Source of the DNA: Centrapalus pauciflorus
Taxonomy: Eukaryota; Streptophyta; Magnoliopsida; Asterales; Asteraceae
Reading direction: 5' to 3'
DNA length: 64,000 nucleotides
Assembly (NCBI GenBank): GCA_020465985.1
Contig: JAANYP010000163.1
Location: 22,646-86,645 of the forward strand
The notes beneath the pieces were generated by a model, which worked only from the letters and a program-made list of their open reading frames with translations, was not told where the DNA came from and did not search any database. Shown piece after piece: positions 1 through 11,588 of the stretch (positions within the stretch are counted from its first letter, which is position 1; each line of letters starts with the position of its first letter). The position numbers and the translations under genes were made by a program.

Positions 1-1831
1 TGCATTAATGGTAGTTGGATTCTGACATTCTCGTCTTTAAAATTTTCCTCTTTTAAGGCCTGCGATTGAGCAGCCCTTACATCATATATGATTGTTGATG
101 TCAGTATCGTAGAAGTCAAGGCATAACAGTATGCCTTGCAATACGCTTTTCTACTCAAGGCATCTGCAACCACATTTGCCTTTCCAGGATGGTATAGAAT
201 TTCACAATCGTAGTCTTTGATCAACTCCCTAGACCTTCTCTACCTCATATTCAAGTCCTTTTGACTGAATATATATTTCAAACTCTTGTGGTCGGTGTAG
301 AGCTGACATTTGGTTCCATACAAGTAGTGCCTCCAAAGTTTGAGAGGGAAAGTCACAGCAGACAGCTCTAGGTCATGAGTAGAGTAGTCTTTCTCGTGCG
401 GTTTGAGCTGTCTAGAAGCGTATGCTATGACATTTTCTCTTTGCATTAGTACTGCTCCAAGTCTCATGCCTGATGCATCTGTGTAGACTATAAAGTCTTC
501 ATTTCCCTCAGGCAGGGCCAAAATCGGTGCTTTACTTAGTAGCTTCTTCAACTTATCAAAAGTTGTTTGTTGTTCTTCTTTCCAAAAGAAAGTTGTATTC
601 TTGCGAGTAAGCTTGGTAAGAGGAATGACTATCTTGGAGAAATATTTGATGAATCGGCGGTAATAACCAGCCAATCCCAAGAAACTACGGATCTCAGAGG
701 CGTTACGAGGTGATTCCCAGTTCTGGATAGCCTCGATCTTTGCAGGATCAACAGCAATACCAGCACCAGATATCATGTGCCCCAAGAATTGGATCTGAAT
801 TGAACGTTGAGAAGGTACAAGTTAAAAAAAGTTTTACAAGGGAGTATAGGGATCATGAAATTGCTTGGAATGTTGAGACGTACCTGCCTCAACCAGAATT
901 CACATTTCGAGAATTTGGTATAAAGTCGCTCTTTACGCAGCAACTCTAGTAATTCTCTCAAACGTGTTGCGTGATCCTCTTTGGTCTTTGAATAGATAAG
1001 AATGTCATTATTGAACACGATGACAGATTTGTCGAGCATTAGCCAGCAGACTCTATTCATGAGATCCATGAAAGCAGCCGGCGCATTCGTAAGATCGAAC
1101 GACATCACCAGAAACTCGTAGCGTCCGTAACGAGTTCTGAAAGCCGTTTTAGGAATGTCGTCTTTGTGAACTTTGAGCTGATGATACCCCAATCGATAAT
1201 CAATCTTCGAGAAATAACTGGCGTTGTGCAGCTGGTCGAAGAGATGATCAATCCGGAGCAATGGGTATTTGTTTTTTATTGTAACCTTATTGAGCTCTCG
1301 GTGGTCGATGCACATACGCAATGTATCATCCTTCTTCTTAACAAATAATACAGGAGCGCCCCATGGAGAAGAAATTGGGCGTATGAAACCCTTATCAAGC
1401 AACTCCTGTAATTGTTTCATCATTTCCTGCATTTCTGCAGGGGCTAGACGATAAGGAGCTTTGGCTATTGGAGCAGCTCCAGGAATGAGATCGATGCGGA
1501 ATTCCACTTGGCAATCAGGTGGCAATCCCGAGATATCTTCTGGAAAGAAATCTGGAAATTCAGAAACGACTGGAACGGTGGAAGGAGATTTAATTTTAGC
1601 ATTTGCATCGACAGCGTAGGCTAAATAAGCGAAACAACCCTTAGCAACGTGCTTTCGGGCTTTTGCTATAGAGATAAGACATAAATCGCCTTTGTGTCTG
1701 TCACCGTAAATACAAATGTCTCGACCCTCAGGAGTGGTAATCTTGATCATTCTTTTCTTGCAAGCAATTTGAGCCTCGTTATGAACCAACCAGTCCATTC
1801 CCACTATGACATCAAATTCCCCAAACTCCAT
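1..1831 (-). pseudogene. RE-A pol fragment: end of protease, reverse transcriptase, RNase H
   Basis: Replication enzymes of RE-A. Reading from 1831 downward: the protease tail with IVGMDWL, the RT entry region (PYRLAPAEM, then GFIRPISSPWGAP), MCIDHRELNKV, GYHQL, and the catalytic region as FNNDILIYS where the family has F-I-D-D, so the first catalytic aspartate is Asn. An 89-bp intron-like insertion (795-883) separates this from the rest of RT (FLGLAGYYRRFI) and the RNase H start (YTDASG, YTDHKSLKYIF). A TAG at 240-242 follows the NMR motif, after which the same frame continues with NVVADALSRKA to the window edge. With the missing Asp and the stop it cannot be active. Confidence 0.85.
795..883 (-). 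other. intron-like insertion in RE-A reverse transcriptase
   Basis: An 89-bp segment with no counterpart in the related RT near 62.5 kb. On the minus strand its borders read CAG|GTACGT at the 5' side and TTCAATTCAG|AT at the 3' side. A run of seven T followed by AAC sits about 27-35 nt before the acceptor, fitting a pyrimidine tract and branch site. The length is not a multiple of three, so it breaks the frame if kept; exact removal leaves FWLRQ followed by IQFLGHM in phase 0, the expected RT sequence. A filler insertion that mimics an intron is the alternative; TCTCAAC plus TTC occurs near both ends. Confidence 0.6.
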
Positions 1832-1841
1832 GGGAATTAAG

Positions 1842-2993
1842 TTAAAAATTGAACACTACGTCTTCTATCAGTAAAGTGCAATTCATATATACTTTGTCTG
1901 CCTTAACTAAGATATTGCTAGCAGTTTCAATGTCAAACAGAAAGTGCAAGTTTGATGTAGGCATGTTAAGTTGACGAGCAAATGAAGTGGAGACTAGCGA
2001 ACGATTGGCTCCGAAATCAAACAAAATACGTGCAGGAATTGAATTTACAAGGAACTTACTGGTGACCACTTCTGGGTCATCTTTTTCTTTCTCAGCTGTG
2101 ATCTGGAAAGCCCTTGTTGGAGCCCTCTGAGTTTGATCTACGCGAGCAGTGGAAGCTCCAGAAGATCTCGTTGTTGATTGCTGAGCACTTTGATCTCTTG
2201 GGGGTCTTGGGCAGTTTTTGGCAAAGTGGCCAAGCCTGTGGCAGTTGTAGCATGCATCACCTTTTCGTGGGCGATGTTCCCAGTGACGGCCCTTCTGCCC
2301 ACAGCAGAAGCAGTACATATCTTGAGTTTTACACTCCCCAGAGTGCGTCTTCCTGCATCGCCTGCAGTCCCTCATTTCAGTATTGGCCGAAAAGGCCTTT
2401 CCCTTCTTTGGCGAAGAAGATGGTTGATTTGATTGCGGAGAGGATCAGGATGAGCCAGAATCACGTTGCCTTTTTTACGGCGACGGTTGAGTCGGTACTG
2501 CAGCAGTTGACCCCATGACGTACCCAGATAGTAACACAATCTGCTCCACATTACGAGCAGCCTCCAACATACCAGCAAAACTTGTGTACCGAACGCTGCT
2601 CATCAATCGGCGTATTTCATAATCCAAACCGGCCTCGAACCGGCATATCTTTCTTACCTCCGTATCGACTTGATGGGGTGCGAACAAACTTAGACGAGTG
2701 AACTCAACAGCGTATTAAGTGATTGTCTTTGTTCCTTGGGTTAAATTTAAAAATTTCGCCTCTAGACGGCTCTTTTCGTCGGCAGGACAATATTGTTGGG
2801 AGAATACTTCCTTAAACTCATTCCACGACATGTGTGACACTACCTCCATCATCAACACATTAATCATCGCGTCCCACCACGTGACTGTGTCCCTTGCAAA
2901 CATTGCGGTTGCAAACCGGACCATGTCCTTTTCAGCGCAGTCGCTGATTCTAAAAGTTCTTTCGGTGGTGGTGATCCACTCCAATGCCGTCAC
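1842..2993 (-). pseudogene. RE-A gag (central and C-terminal) and start of protease
   Basis: Gag packages the element RNA into particles. From 2993 downward: the capsid-like core (TALEWITTTERTFRISDC, TWWDAM, QYCPADEKSRLEAKFLNLTQ), a TAA at 2715-2717, then YAVEFTRLSLFAPHQVDTEV, a frame change near 2.5 kb, and a cysteine-rich zone from about 2375. The zinc knuckle CYNCHRLGHFAKNC is intact, while the preceding CFCCGQKGRHWEH lacks its last cysteine. The ITAEKE linker leads into protease, whose active site reads DFGA where DSGA is usual. A run of five T near 1845 shifts the frame so that this reading ends at 1842. The N-terminal part lies beyond the nested element, at 13458-13764. Confidence 0.8.
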
Positions 2994-3210
2994 GGTGTAA
3001 CAACTTAACTTTTAATCTGACTTTTAATTTCTGTATTTGACTTAATAATGTAATTTAATTACATTAATTGTATTTTTAATTTAATAAAGTAATGAGAATA
3101 TTTAATTAAGTTAAATATTATGAATTATAGCAACATAATTGACACGAATAAAAGATTAGAAATTTAATCGTTTATGTAATTACTTAAAGTAATAGGAAAT
3201 ATATAATTAA

Positions 3211-3742
3211 GATAATTATATGTATAAAATGATTATAAAATAATAATGTAAAAGAGAGTGATAAATGAAACATTGGTGCTACAATGTAAAGATTGGAACT
3301 TGTAAAATATAAATACTCTAAATTGAGACTTAATGTTCATTTTCACCAACAAATTTCAGTCTGCTTCTTTTACTCTTTTTGTACACTGCACATTCTGAAA
3401 TTATGAACAAAAAGGAAAGAATTGACTGCTCCTTTATATATTGCTGTCTTTATTTCTGTTTCTGTTTTATACATAATTAAAGGTTGTTGATGCTGAATTA
3501 TATCTCTGAAATTGACAGCACAAGAAAAGGAAAGATTGCTGTGACTGTTTTCGGTAATATGTGAGTACCGAAACCTTAGATGATTATATGTATAAAATGA
3601 TTATAAAATAATAATGTAAAAGAGAGTGATAAATGAAACATTGGTGCTACAATGTAAAGATTGGAACTTGTAAAATATAAATACTCTAAATTGAGACTTA
3701 ATGTTCATTTTCACCAACAAATTTCAGTCTGCTTCTTTTCTC
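3211..3742 (+). promoter_or_regulatory. tandemly duplicated promoter-like block with two TATA boxes
   Basis: A block of about 164 bp occurs at 3211-3374 and again at 3579-3742 (offset 368 bp). Each copy holds TATAAATA (3308-3315 and 3676-3683) and ends CAGTCTGCTTCTTTT. The 3' LTR has the same pair, with TATA boxes at 9922-9929 and 10290-10297. The duplication therefore predates insertion and is part of the family. Promoter function is inferred from the TATA boxes and their place in U3. Confidence 0.55.
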
Positions 3743-3933
3743 TCTCAAACTCAAGTCACGGTTCATCATCATAAGAACTTTACAAATCTGAAATTGTAAA
3801 TCAAGAATCAAGCTAAAGGTGTTATAAACAAGAACAAATGTCAAAAGCTACAAGATTTCCAAGGTAGATTTTTATGTTTAGCATTGTTCTTTTTAAGTCC
3901 ACGGTTCCGTGGATTATTTCAAGAACATAATTT

Positions 3934-3939
<6 letters not shown>

Positions 3940-4018
<79 letters not shown>

Positions 4019-4027
4019 ATATATAAA
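3940..4027. repeat. (TA)n microsatellite in the 5' LTR
   Basis: Almost pure TA dinucleotides with short GTATGTA interruptions near the end. The 3' LTR has the matching tract at about 10554-10627 with a different length. The open frames here that encode alternating Ile and Tyr are repeat artefacts. Confidence 0.9.
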
Positions 4028-4319
4028 ACATCAATACAAGTTCATGCATGTGTTTGTCATGAGTTCTATTACATCTATGAACAAATTGAAGTGTTAATTC
4101 TAATTCTAAAATTTAAGTTTTGAAACTAATTTAATTCTTGTTGTTCATATGTTTTGCTGCGGTTTTATTCAATTTTGAAGGCCAAGAAAGCCATTTAAGC
4201 TTTCGGCCATGGATTAGAATCATATGCATGTGTTTAACCATAAACTAAAGTGACAATCGCCTTTAAACCTTTTGATGTTTTACTGCTATAATTGAAAGAA
4301 AAGCAACAAACGAAACCAT

Positions 4320-4620
4320 TGAAAACTACAGAGAAATACCGAAACCTTCCATGGTTTCGGTAAAGTTGAAAGCATTCGGTGAATACCATTACCAAAACCC
4401 ACATAATGGCAGTACCGAAACCATAAGGGAAGTACCGAAACCATGAATCCTCAATACCGAAACCCAAAGGTTTCGGTAATATTGAAACCTACCGAGGTAA
4501 TACCCCTACCGAAACCCACTTGAGTACCGAGACCATCATAAAACTACCGAAACCATCCTCTAGTTACCGAAACACCCAGGAACCTACCGAGACCATGTGA
4601 CCACCGAAACCCAAGTTTTA
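4320..4620. repeat. array of TACCGAAACC motifs, direct and inverted
   Basis: More than ten copies of ACCGAAAC or its complement GTTTCGGT in about 300 bp, some paired head to head (CCATGGTTTCGGT next to TACCGAAACC). The 3' LTR holds the same array at about 10930-11230. Single copies also occur near 3550 and 10160. Function unknown; paired copies could fold into hairpins. Confidence 0.75.
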
Positions 4621-4906
4621 TTCCTTTCTTTTCAATCTCTCGGTTGCGTATGTATGCATAAATGTGTGCGTATATATATAAACAGAAAGACATATAAGAG
4701 ATATATATATAGAAACTGATATATTGTAGATTATATATGTGTGCTGTGTGTGTAACATTTCAGCAACCAATTACTTTATTTACATAAAGAAACAGTGTGT
4801 GTGTGTGTGTGCGCTGTATGTATATATACATATATATATAATGTGCTGTGTGTATATATATATACATGCGTATAAATATATATAAACAGAAACAGAAAAG
4901 AGTAAG

Positions 4907-4937
<31 letters not shown>

Positions 4938-6817
4938 CGTATTGTGTATATATATAAAACAGAAAACAGGAAAGCACAAAAGCAACTTTCTCATTTTCAT
5001 TTTGTTGTTTCATGGATATAGATATGGACAGTGTGTGCAGCATGTGTGTATGTGCATTTTTACAAGCAACACCATTATTTCATCAATAAAATATGTGTGT
5101 GTGCAGAGTACATGAAAGAGACGAAACAGCCCATGTCTTTTATTAAATAAAGTAATAGGTCATATATGAGTGGCATTAAAATGAAAACGAATGAGCATAT
5201 AAATGAGATCATTCACATAATTTAATGTCATATAACATATGTATATGAGAATTGAGGAATAAAATACATTCGAAAGCATATTATGAAGCACCATGATCAT
5301 ATATGTGCTTAAACGATGAATACATGAATTTTATAAGCATACAATTATGAACATTCAGGATTTGATGCATATAATGTCATGTCAATGATAGTATGTTAAA
5401 TACATAATAGTAAATGAATAAGTCACCTAAATCACTTATTTAAAGTGGTTAGTTGTTTGAAATACATAAAATCATAAAGTCATTAAATCATGTCGAATCT
5501 AAGTTCTAATGTCAAATTGCGATTAAGAAAGTCTGAGATGATATGTTAAGCCAATAAATAAATAAAGTCTATACATAAGCTACAGAAAGTCTGAGAATTT
5601 AACAGAAATACACAATTATGTTGTGTAATGACATAAAAGCTTATGTAAATTGATTTCCAAACAATGAACAGGTTCAGCGAATCTGAACTGTGTTATAAAG
5701 TCAAAGTTTGTAAAGCCAAGCCTAAAAAGTCAAGATAAAGTAACTAAATTCAAGATCAGTCAATAAAGCCAAGCCAAAGTCAGAGAAACAAGTCCGAGCC
5801 AAAGTCAGTAAAGTCAGAAGTAAAGCGAAAGTCAAAATCAACAGCCATGCAATAAAACCAGTAACTGTGAGTTATAGATATAACTGTATACATGCTTGTC
5901 TTCCTGTGAGACATATTGTTGTTCTAGCTTTACTTGAAAGTCTTATATGCTCAGCTAGAATGTGACATGTGCACACCTTGGTACGGTGATGCCCTGTGGA
6001 TCATGATAGCTTTTAATATATCATCATGTACACTTGTCTTTACAGTCTGAATTAGTCTTCGATATATTATTGCTGCTATCTTGATTCATTACTTCGAATG
6101 CTTTCAGTCAATTGTCTTGATATCAATGCTTTCATATGCTTCCGTATAATTCAAGTCTGAGAAAGTCCATGTCAATCTATGATTAAGTCTACTTCGATGT
6201 TTGCCCATGTTGTCTTACTGGTAGCTAGCCCAGTATGTGGTTGGCCCCCACAATTAAAAGCGTGTGCGTGGGATTAAACATCATCCGATCTTAAGTCCTA
6301 TGTCTCACAATGTCTGGCTGATAGCGGCAGTCATGTCAAAATCGCGCTTAAAGTCAAAGTCAGATATTAAAGTCAAAAGTCAAAAGTCAAGTCTCCGCTT
6401 AAAATTGTCATGGCATGTTAACTGTTAAATCTATAATCTCACTAAGCACCGCTTACAGTTGTTGTTGAATCTTTTTACAGGTTTAATCAAAGGAAAAGGT
6501 CCAGCTGACCCAAGTCTTTAGGATCTGCACGCTTGAATTTGAAGTCATTAGACCACTACTGAATCTGCAATTGGTATTGATTGAAGACATAATGGTGGTG
6601 GTTTGGGTAGATCAGTGTTATGTATTGTGATTATGTATTAGATTAGTGTCCTGGTGCCCTTTTGTAGTTTTGTTTTGAACTTATCGTTTGATAATCCTAA
6701 TTTCTGTAATGACTTAATTCCGCACTTTATTAATCTATCTTAGTTTTGATTGATGTTGTATTGCTCCTTGGGACCTAGTCATTCAGGACTGCCCCGTAAG
6801 GGACGGTCTTGACAGGA

Positions 6818-6830
6818 TGGTATCATAGCA
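6818..6830 (+). other. primer binding site, tRNA-iMet type
   Basis: TGGTATCATAGCA lies three bases after the 5' LTR end and matches the tRNA-iMet complement TGGTATCAGAGC apart from one G-to-T change. Minus-strand DNA synthesis would start here. Confidence 0.75.
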
Positions 6831-7017
6831 ATAGTTTGAGTGAATCAAGTATTAAGAAAGTAATACTTGTTCTCAATCTTAAGCAATACATAAGTGTCAA
6901 TCATGCTAGATGGCTTGAACTGAGATAGGACGTACAGACTATTAGGATGGGAAAAAGGGTACATAGTAATTAAGTGTATTAAACTGAAAGTCACTTATAT
7001 TTTATTTTTCAGTAAGG

Positions 7018-8274
7018 ATGTCTGGACAAGGAGGAATTCCTGATAATGTCACGCCTCAGCAACTGTTTGAGACGATACAACAACTGTTAGCACAACAAAA
7101 TGAACAACAAGTCAAACTAATTCAAGAACAGTTTCAGGCTCGTGATGAGGCTGAAGCAAAGCGTAAGGCTGATAAAAAGAAAAAAAGAAAGGATAAGCAA
7201 ATCCATAATGATAAGTCTGATTCTGATAACTCCAATGAAAATGTCCACACTGAAAAACCAAAAGACTGCCGATTCAAAGACTTTAAGTCTAGTGGTGCCT
7301 TGACATTTGAGGGTACTGTAGACCCTATCCAGGCATTGGACTGGATTTGTCACACAGAAGATATTTTTAGTATCTCTGAGTGTTTAGATTCACAAAGGGT
7401 CAAGTTCGCTACTGCCTTATTTGTCGGAGCTGCCCGCGCATGGTGGAAGACACAGAGGAGTATCTACGGAGAGGACGTCATCCAAACACTTGAATGGGAG
7501 CAATTCCTCGACATGTTCAACGCTAAGTATTGTCCCGCAGATCAGCAAGATAGACTGGAAGTTCAATTGATGCAACTGACTCAAGGCGACAAGACGGTCG
7601 ATGAATACGAGCACGAGTTCTCGCGATTGTGTGGCTATTCATCTTATCAAGTAGCCACAGAAGAAAGAAAAATGAATCGTTTTCGTAGAGGATTGAACCC
7701 AAAGTATCGTCAGCCGATGAGTGGTAACAAATACAAGACGTACTTGGAGATGGTGGAAGCAGCCAGACAAATTGAAAGCGAATATCGAGAGTATGGTGAA
7801 CAACTAAGCGCAACTCAGATCAGTCCTACATGTCCTTCTCCACCAAAGAAGCAACGGTTCAGTAGATTCTTCAAGACAGGAAAGACTCAGTCTCAACAAA
7901 CTCATCAATATAGCTCTCCTCAGAAGGCCAAGTCTTATGCGATTCAATCAGAACAACGAGTGTGCAAAAGGTGTAGGAAATCACATATTGGGTTATGTAA
8001 TCCAATGGATGTGATATGTTATGTTTGCAGCAAAATAGGTCATAGTAGCGAGGAATGCCCAACGAAGGGTCTTGGTTGTTCCACGTGTGGAAAACCGGGA
8101 CACTTTAATTATCAATGTCCAATGAGAAGCAACAGTCAATCCCTGTCGTATGCCGGAGGTTCAACAATGAAGAGCACTGCTGCAATTCCATCAGCCAAAG
8201 CCCGTGCTTATCATATCACAGCCGAGGAGACAGAGGAAATGCCAAATGCGGCCATGAGTACATTTGATAATTAA
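7018..8274 (+). CDS. Gag polyprotein of gag-only element 1 (418 aa, intact)
   Basis: The structural protein that would pack the element RNA. The start ATG (context AAGGATGTCT) opens an uninterrupted frame. Residues 1-80 are Gln-rich then Lys-rich; the gag core runs from about 80 to 250 (CRFKDFKSSGALTFEG, ARAWWKTQRSIYG, YCPADQQDRLEVQLMQLTQG, VDEYEHEFSRLCGY). A cysteine-rich region follows at about 315-370 with two CCHC knuckles, CYVCSKIGHSSEEC and CSTCGKPGHFNYQC, after a CKRCRKSHIGLC motif. It ends at AYHITAEETEEMPNAAMSTF, the linker that joins Gag to protease in full-length relatives, and no protease follows. An intact gag among so many broken ORFs suggests recent insertion or selection on Gag. 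Closest relative in the window is RE-A gag. Confidence 0.9.
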   Translation: MSGQGGIPDNVTPQQLFETIQQLLAQQNEQQVKLIQEQFQARDEAEAKRKADKKKKRKDKQIHNDKSDSDNSNENVHTEKPKDCRFKDFKSSGALTFEGTVDPIQALDWICHTEDIFSISECLDSQRVKFATALFVGAARAWWKTQRSIYGEDVIQTLEWEQFLDMFNAKYCPADQQDRLEVQLMQLTQGDKTVDEYEHEFSRLCGYSSYQVATEERKMNRFRRGLNPKYRQPMSGNKYKTYLEMVEAARQIESEYREYGEQLSATQISPTCPSPPKKQRFSRFFKTGKTQSQQTHQYSSPQKAKSYAIQSEQRVCKRCRKSHIGLCNPMDVICYVCSKIGHSSEECPTKGLGCSTCGKPGHFNYQCPMRSNSQSLSYAGGSTMKSTAAIPSAKARAYHITAEETEEMPNAAMSTFDN

Positions 8275-9593
8275 AAACCTATCGTACATCATTTGGTTTT
8301 ACTACAAACTGTTCAATTATCTGTACAACACTTTCATATCGATTAACCAAGTCACTTGACTAGCATTCAGCTACCCTTGATATTGAAACAGCCACAAATA
8401 AACATGATTTGCTCGTTAATAGCACAGTCTTCAATCTCGACCTCATTCCGATTCCATAGAAACATTTTTAAAAATAGGATCGCTAAGGAGATCAGGAGAA
8501 AGATTTTCTATTCTTGATTTAAATCGACTTGTGATTTCAAAACAAGTCATGAGTTCAACTGTACAGCTTTGTCATCGATAGTGAATATGCGGATGACATA
8601 TAGGTTGTATTCGTTGAAGGTATGACTAAAATGCCTCTTTCAAATCAGAAAATTCTAACTTTAAGCGAGGCATCAAGGATTGAATCATGTGTGATTCAAA
8701 AGCTTTAAAGAAATCTAAAAGCTAGATTCTGAATGCAAGCTTCTTCGTAAAGCCTTGTAATCTGAAAGATTACAACGCGTCTCGTAATGAGGCAAGCAGA
8801 GGTAGAAGTTGTTAATCTAACGAAATTAAATGAGAAGATGGTCTATGTACCAGATTGTCAAGCACCCAATGACAAATTTGATTGAAATCAAAGAAGTCAG
8901 AGGCACAAAGCTAGAGTCAAACGAGAAATAAAGAAGAAATTCTTATAAGAATTAAGAGATTGGTCTTGAATGACCAATGAAAGTCAACTAAAAGTCTATA
9001 CGCATGTATATATGAAATTCTTATTCCATTGTCTTGTCAATAAAAGTCTCGGCTGAAGTAAATAAAGTAACCCTGGACTCATGGATTACAAATGAATAGT
9101 TATCTCAAGTCTTGAAATTTGTCAGCGCAAACCAAAAAGTCTGTTAAGCGATTGGTGATAGTAACATCATCAATGAGTGAAAATGTTCAATAGAACAAAT
9201 GCGAGATTCAAAAAAAAAAAAAAACCACAACTGGTTCAAGATCAAAAGAAAAGAGATATAACCTGTCTTAATAGATTAAATTAATATCTGAATTAATTTG
9301 AAAGTCATACTGAATCTCAAAGCGTAAGTTGACACAATAAAAAGTATAAGCGATAAGCAGAAATCTTATGATTTCGTATGTTGATTACATAAATCAATAG
9401 ATAAGTTGCATAACATTGAAATGACCAATGTACTGGTTATAAAAGCCAAAGAAGCAAAAGTTGTGAAACACAGATGGTGCTCATTCAATAAATCACCAAA
9501 ATGTTTATGTTAGATTATGGGAATACATAGCTACTTTGTAATTCCTAAGTTACGTTTATCTAAACATAGACAACTTCGGGGACGAAGTTATGC
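8275..9593 (+). other. non-coding internal region of gag-only element 1
   Basis: About 1.3 kb between gag and the 3' LTR. Frames are closed by many stops, and I find no protease DSG, RT FxDD, RNase H or integrase motif on either strand. Near its end CTTCGGGGACGAAG (about 9573-9586) matches the junction found before the 3' LTR of many Ty3/gypsy elements, so the true 3' end is kept while pol is lost. Confidence 0.7.
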
Positions 9594-9602
9594 GTGGTGG
9601 AG
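9594..9602 (+). other. candidate polypurine tract
   Basis: GTGGTGGAG, seven bases before the 3' LTR, is the only purine-rich stretch there and is the likely plus-strand primer. It is short and imperfect. Confidence 0.35.
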
Positions 9603-9609
9603 CCCATTC

Positions 9610-10547
9610 TGTAACAACTTAACTTTTAATCTGACTTTTAATTTCTGTATTTGACTTAATAATGTAATTTAATTACATTAATTGTATTTTTAATATAATA
9701 AAGTAATGAGAATATTTAATTAAGTTAAATATTATGAATTATAGCAACATAATTGACACGAATAAAAGATTAGAAATTTAATCGTTTATGTAATTACTTA
9801 AAGTAATAGGAAATATATAATTAAGATAATTATATGTATAAAATGATTATAAAATAATAATGTAAAAGAGAGTGATAAATGAAACATTGGTGCTACAATG
9901 TAAAGATTGGAACTTGTAAAATATAAATACTCTAAATTGAGACTTAATGTTCATTTTCACCAACAAATTTCAGTCTGCTTCTTTTACTCTTTTTGTACAC
10001 TGCACATTCTGAAATTATGAACAAAAAGGAAAGAGTTGACTGCTCCTTTATATATTGCTGTCTTTATTTCTGTTTCTGCTTTATACATAATTAAAGGTTG
10101 TTGATGCTGAATTATATCTCTGAAATTGACAGCACAAGAAAAGGAAAGGTTGCTGTGACTGTTTTCGGTAATATGTGAGTACCGAAACCTTAGATAATTA
10201 TATGTATAAAATGATTATAAAATAATAATGTAAAAGAGAGTGATAAATGAAACATTGGTGCTACAATGTAAAGATTGGAACTTGTAAAATATAAATACTC
10301 TAAATTGAGACTTAATGTTCATTTTCACCAACAAATTTCAGTCTGCTTCTTTTCTCTCTCAAACTCAAGTCACGGTTCATCATCATAAGAACTTTACAAA
10401 TCTGAAATTGTAAATCAAGAATCAAGCTAAAGGTGTTATAAACAAGAACAAATGTCAAAAGCTACAAGATTTCCAAGGTAGATTTTTATGTTTAGCATTG
10501 TTCTTTTTAAGTCCACGGTTCCGTGGATTATTTCAAGAACATAATTT

Positions 10548-10628
<81 letters not shown>

Positions 10629-11443
10629 CATCAATACAAGTTCATGCATGTGTTTGTCATGAGTTCTATTACATCTATGAACAATTTGAAGTGTTAATTC
10701 TAATTCTAAAACTTAAGTTTTGAAACTAATTTAATTCTTGCTGTTCATATGTTTTGCTGCGGTTTTATTCAATTTTGAAGGCCAAGAAAGCCATTTAAGC
10801 TTTCGGCCATGGATTAGAATCATATGCATGTGTTTAACCATAAACTAAAGTGACAATCGCCTTTAAACCTTTTGATGTTTTACTGCTATAATTGAAAGAA
10901 AAACAACAAACGAAACCATTGAAAACTACATAGAAATACCGAAACCTTCCATGGTTTCGGTAAAGTTGAAAGCATTCGGTGAATACCATTACCAAAACCC
11001 ACATAATGGAAGTACCGAAACCATAAGGGAAGTACCGAAACCATGAATCCTCAATACCGAAACCCAAAGGTTTCGGTAATATTGAAACCTACCGAGGTAA
11101 TACCCCTACCGAAACCCACTTGAGTACCGAGACCATCATAAAACTACCGAAAGCATCCTCTATTTAAGGTTTCGGTAATTACCGAAACACCCAGGAACCT
11201 ACCGAGACCATGTGACCACCGAAACCCAAGTTTTATTCCTTTCTTTCCAATCTCTCGGTTGCGTATGTATGCATAAATGTGTGCGTATATATATATAAAC
11301 AGAAAGACATATAAGAGATATATATATAGAAACTGATATATTGTAGATTATATATGTGTGCTGTGTGTGTAACATTTCAGCAACCAATTACTTTATTTAC
11401 ATAAAGAAACAGTGTGTGTGCGTGTGCGCTGTATGTATGTATG

Positions 11444-11493
<50 letters not shown>

Positions 11494-11557
11494 GTGCTGT
11501 GTGTATATATATATATACATGCGTATATATATATAAACAGAAACAGAAAAGAGTAAG

Positions 11558-11588
<31 letters not shown>

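Larger units (their letters stand above)
2996..6814 (+). repeat. 5' LTR of gag-only element 1
   Basis: 3819 bp, paired with 9610-13457. It contains a duplicated promoter-like block (3211-3374 and 3579-3742), a (TA)n tract from about 3940, an array of TACCGAAACC-type motifs (about 4320-4620), TG/TA microsatellites at 4660-4930, and a stretch rich in AAAGTCA-type repeats (about 5690-6400). The end GGTCTTGACA is followed by GGA and the primer site. Differences from the 3' copy are mainly microsatellite lengths and scattered substitutions. Confidence 0.9.

Noticed and set aside
3884..4123. Open frames encoding long Ile-Tyr runs, here and near 10.5, 11.4, 52.9, 54.8, 55.1 and 56.2 kb
   Set aside because: They are translations of (TA)n microsatellites and have no protein features.
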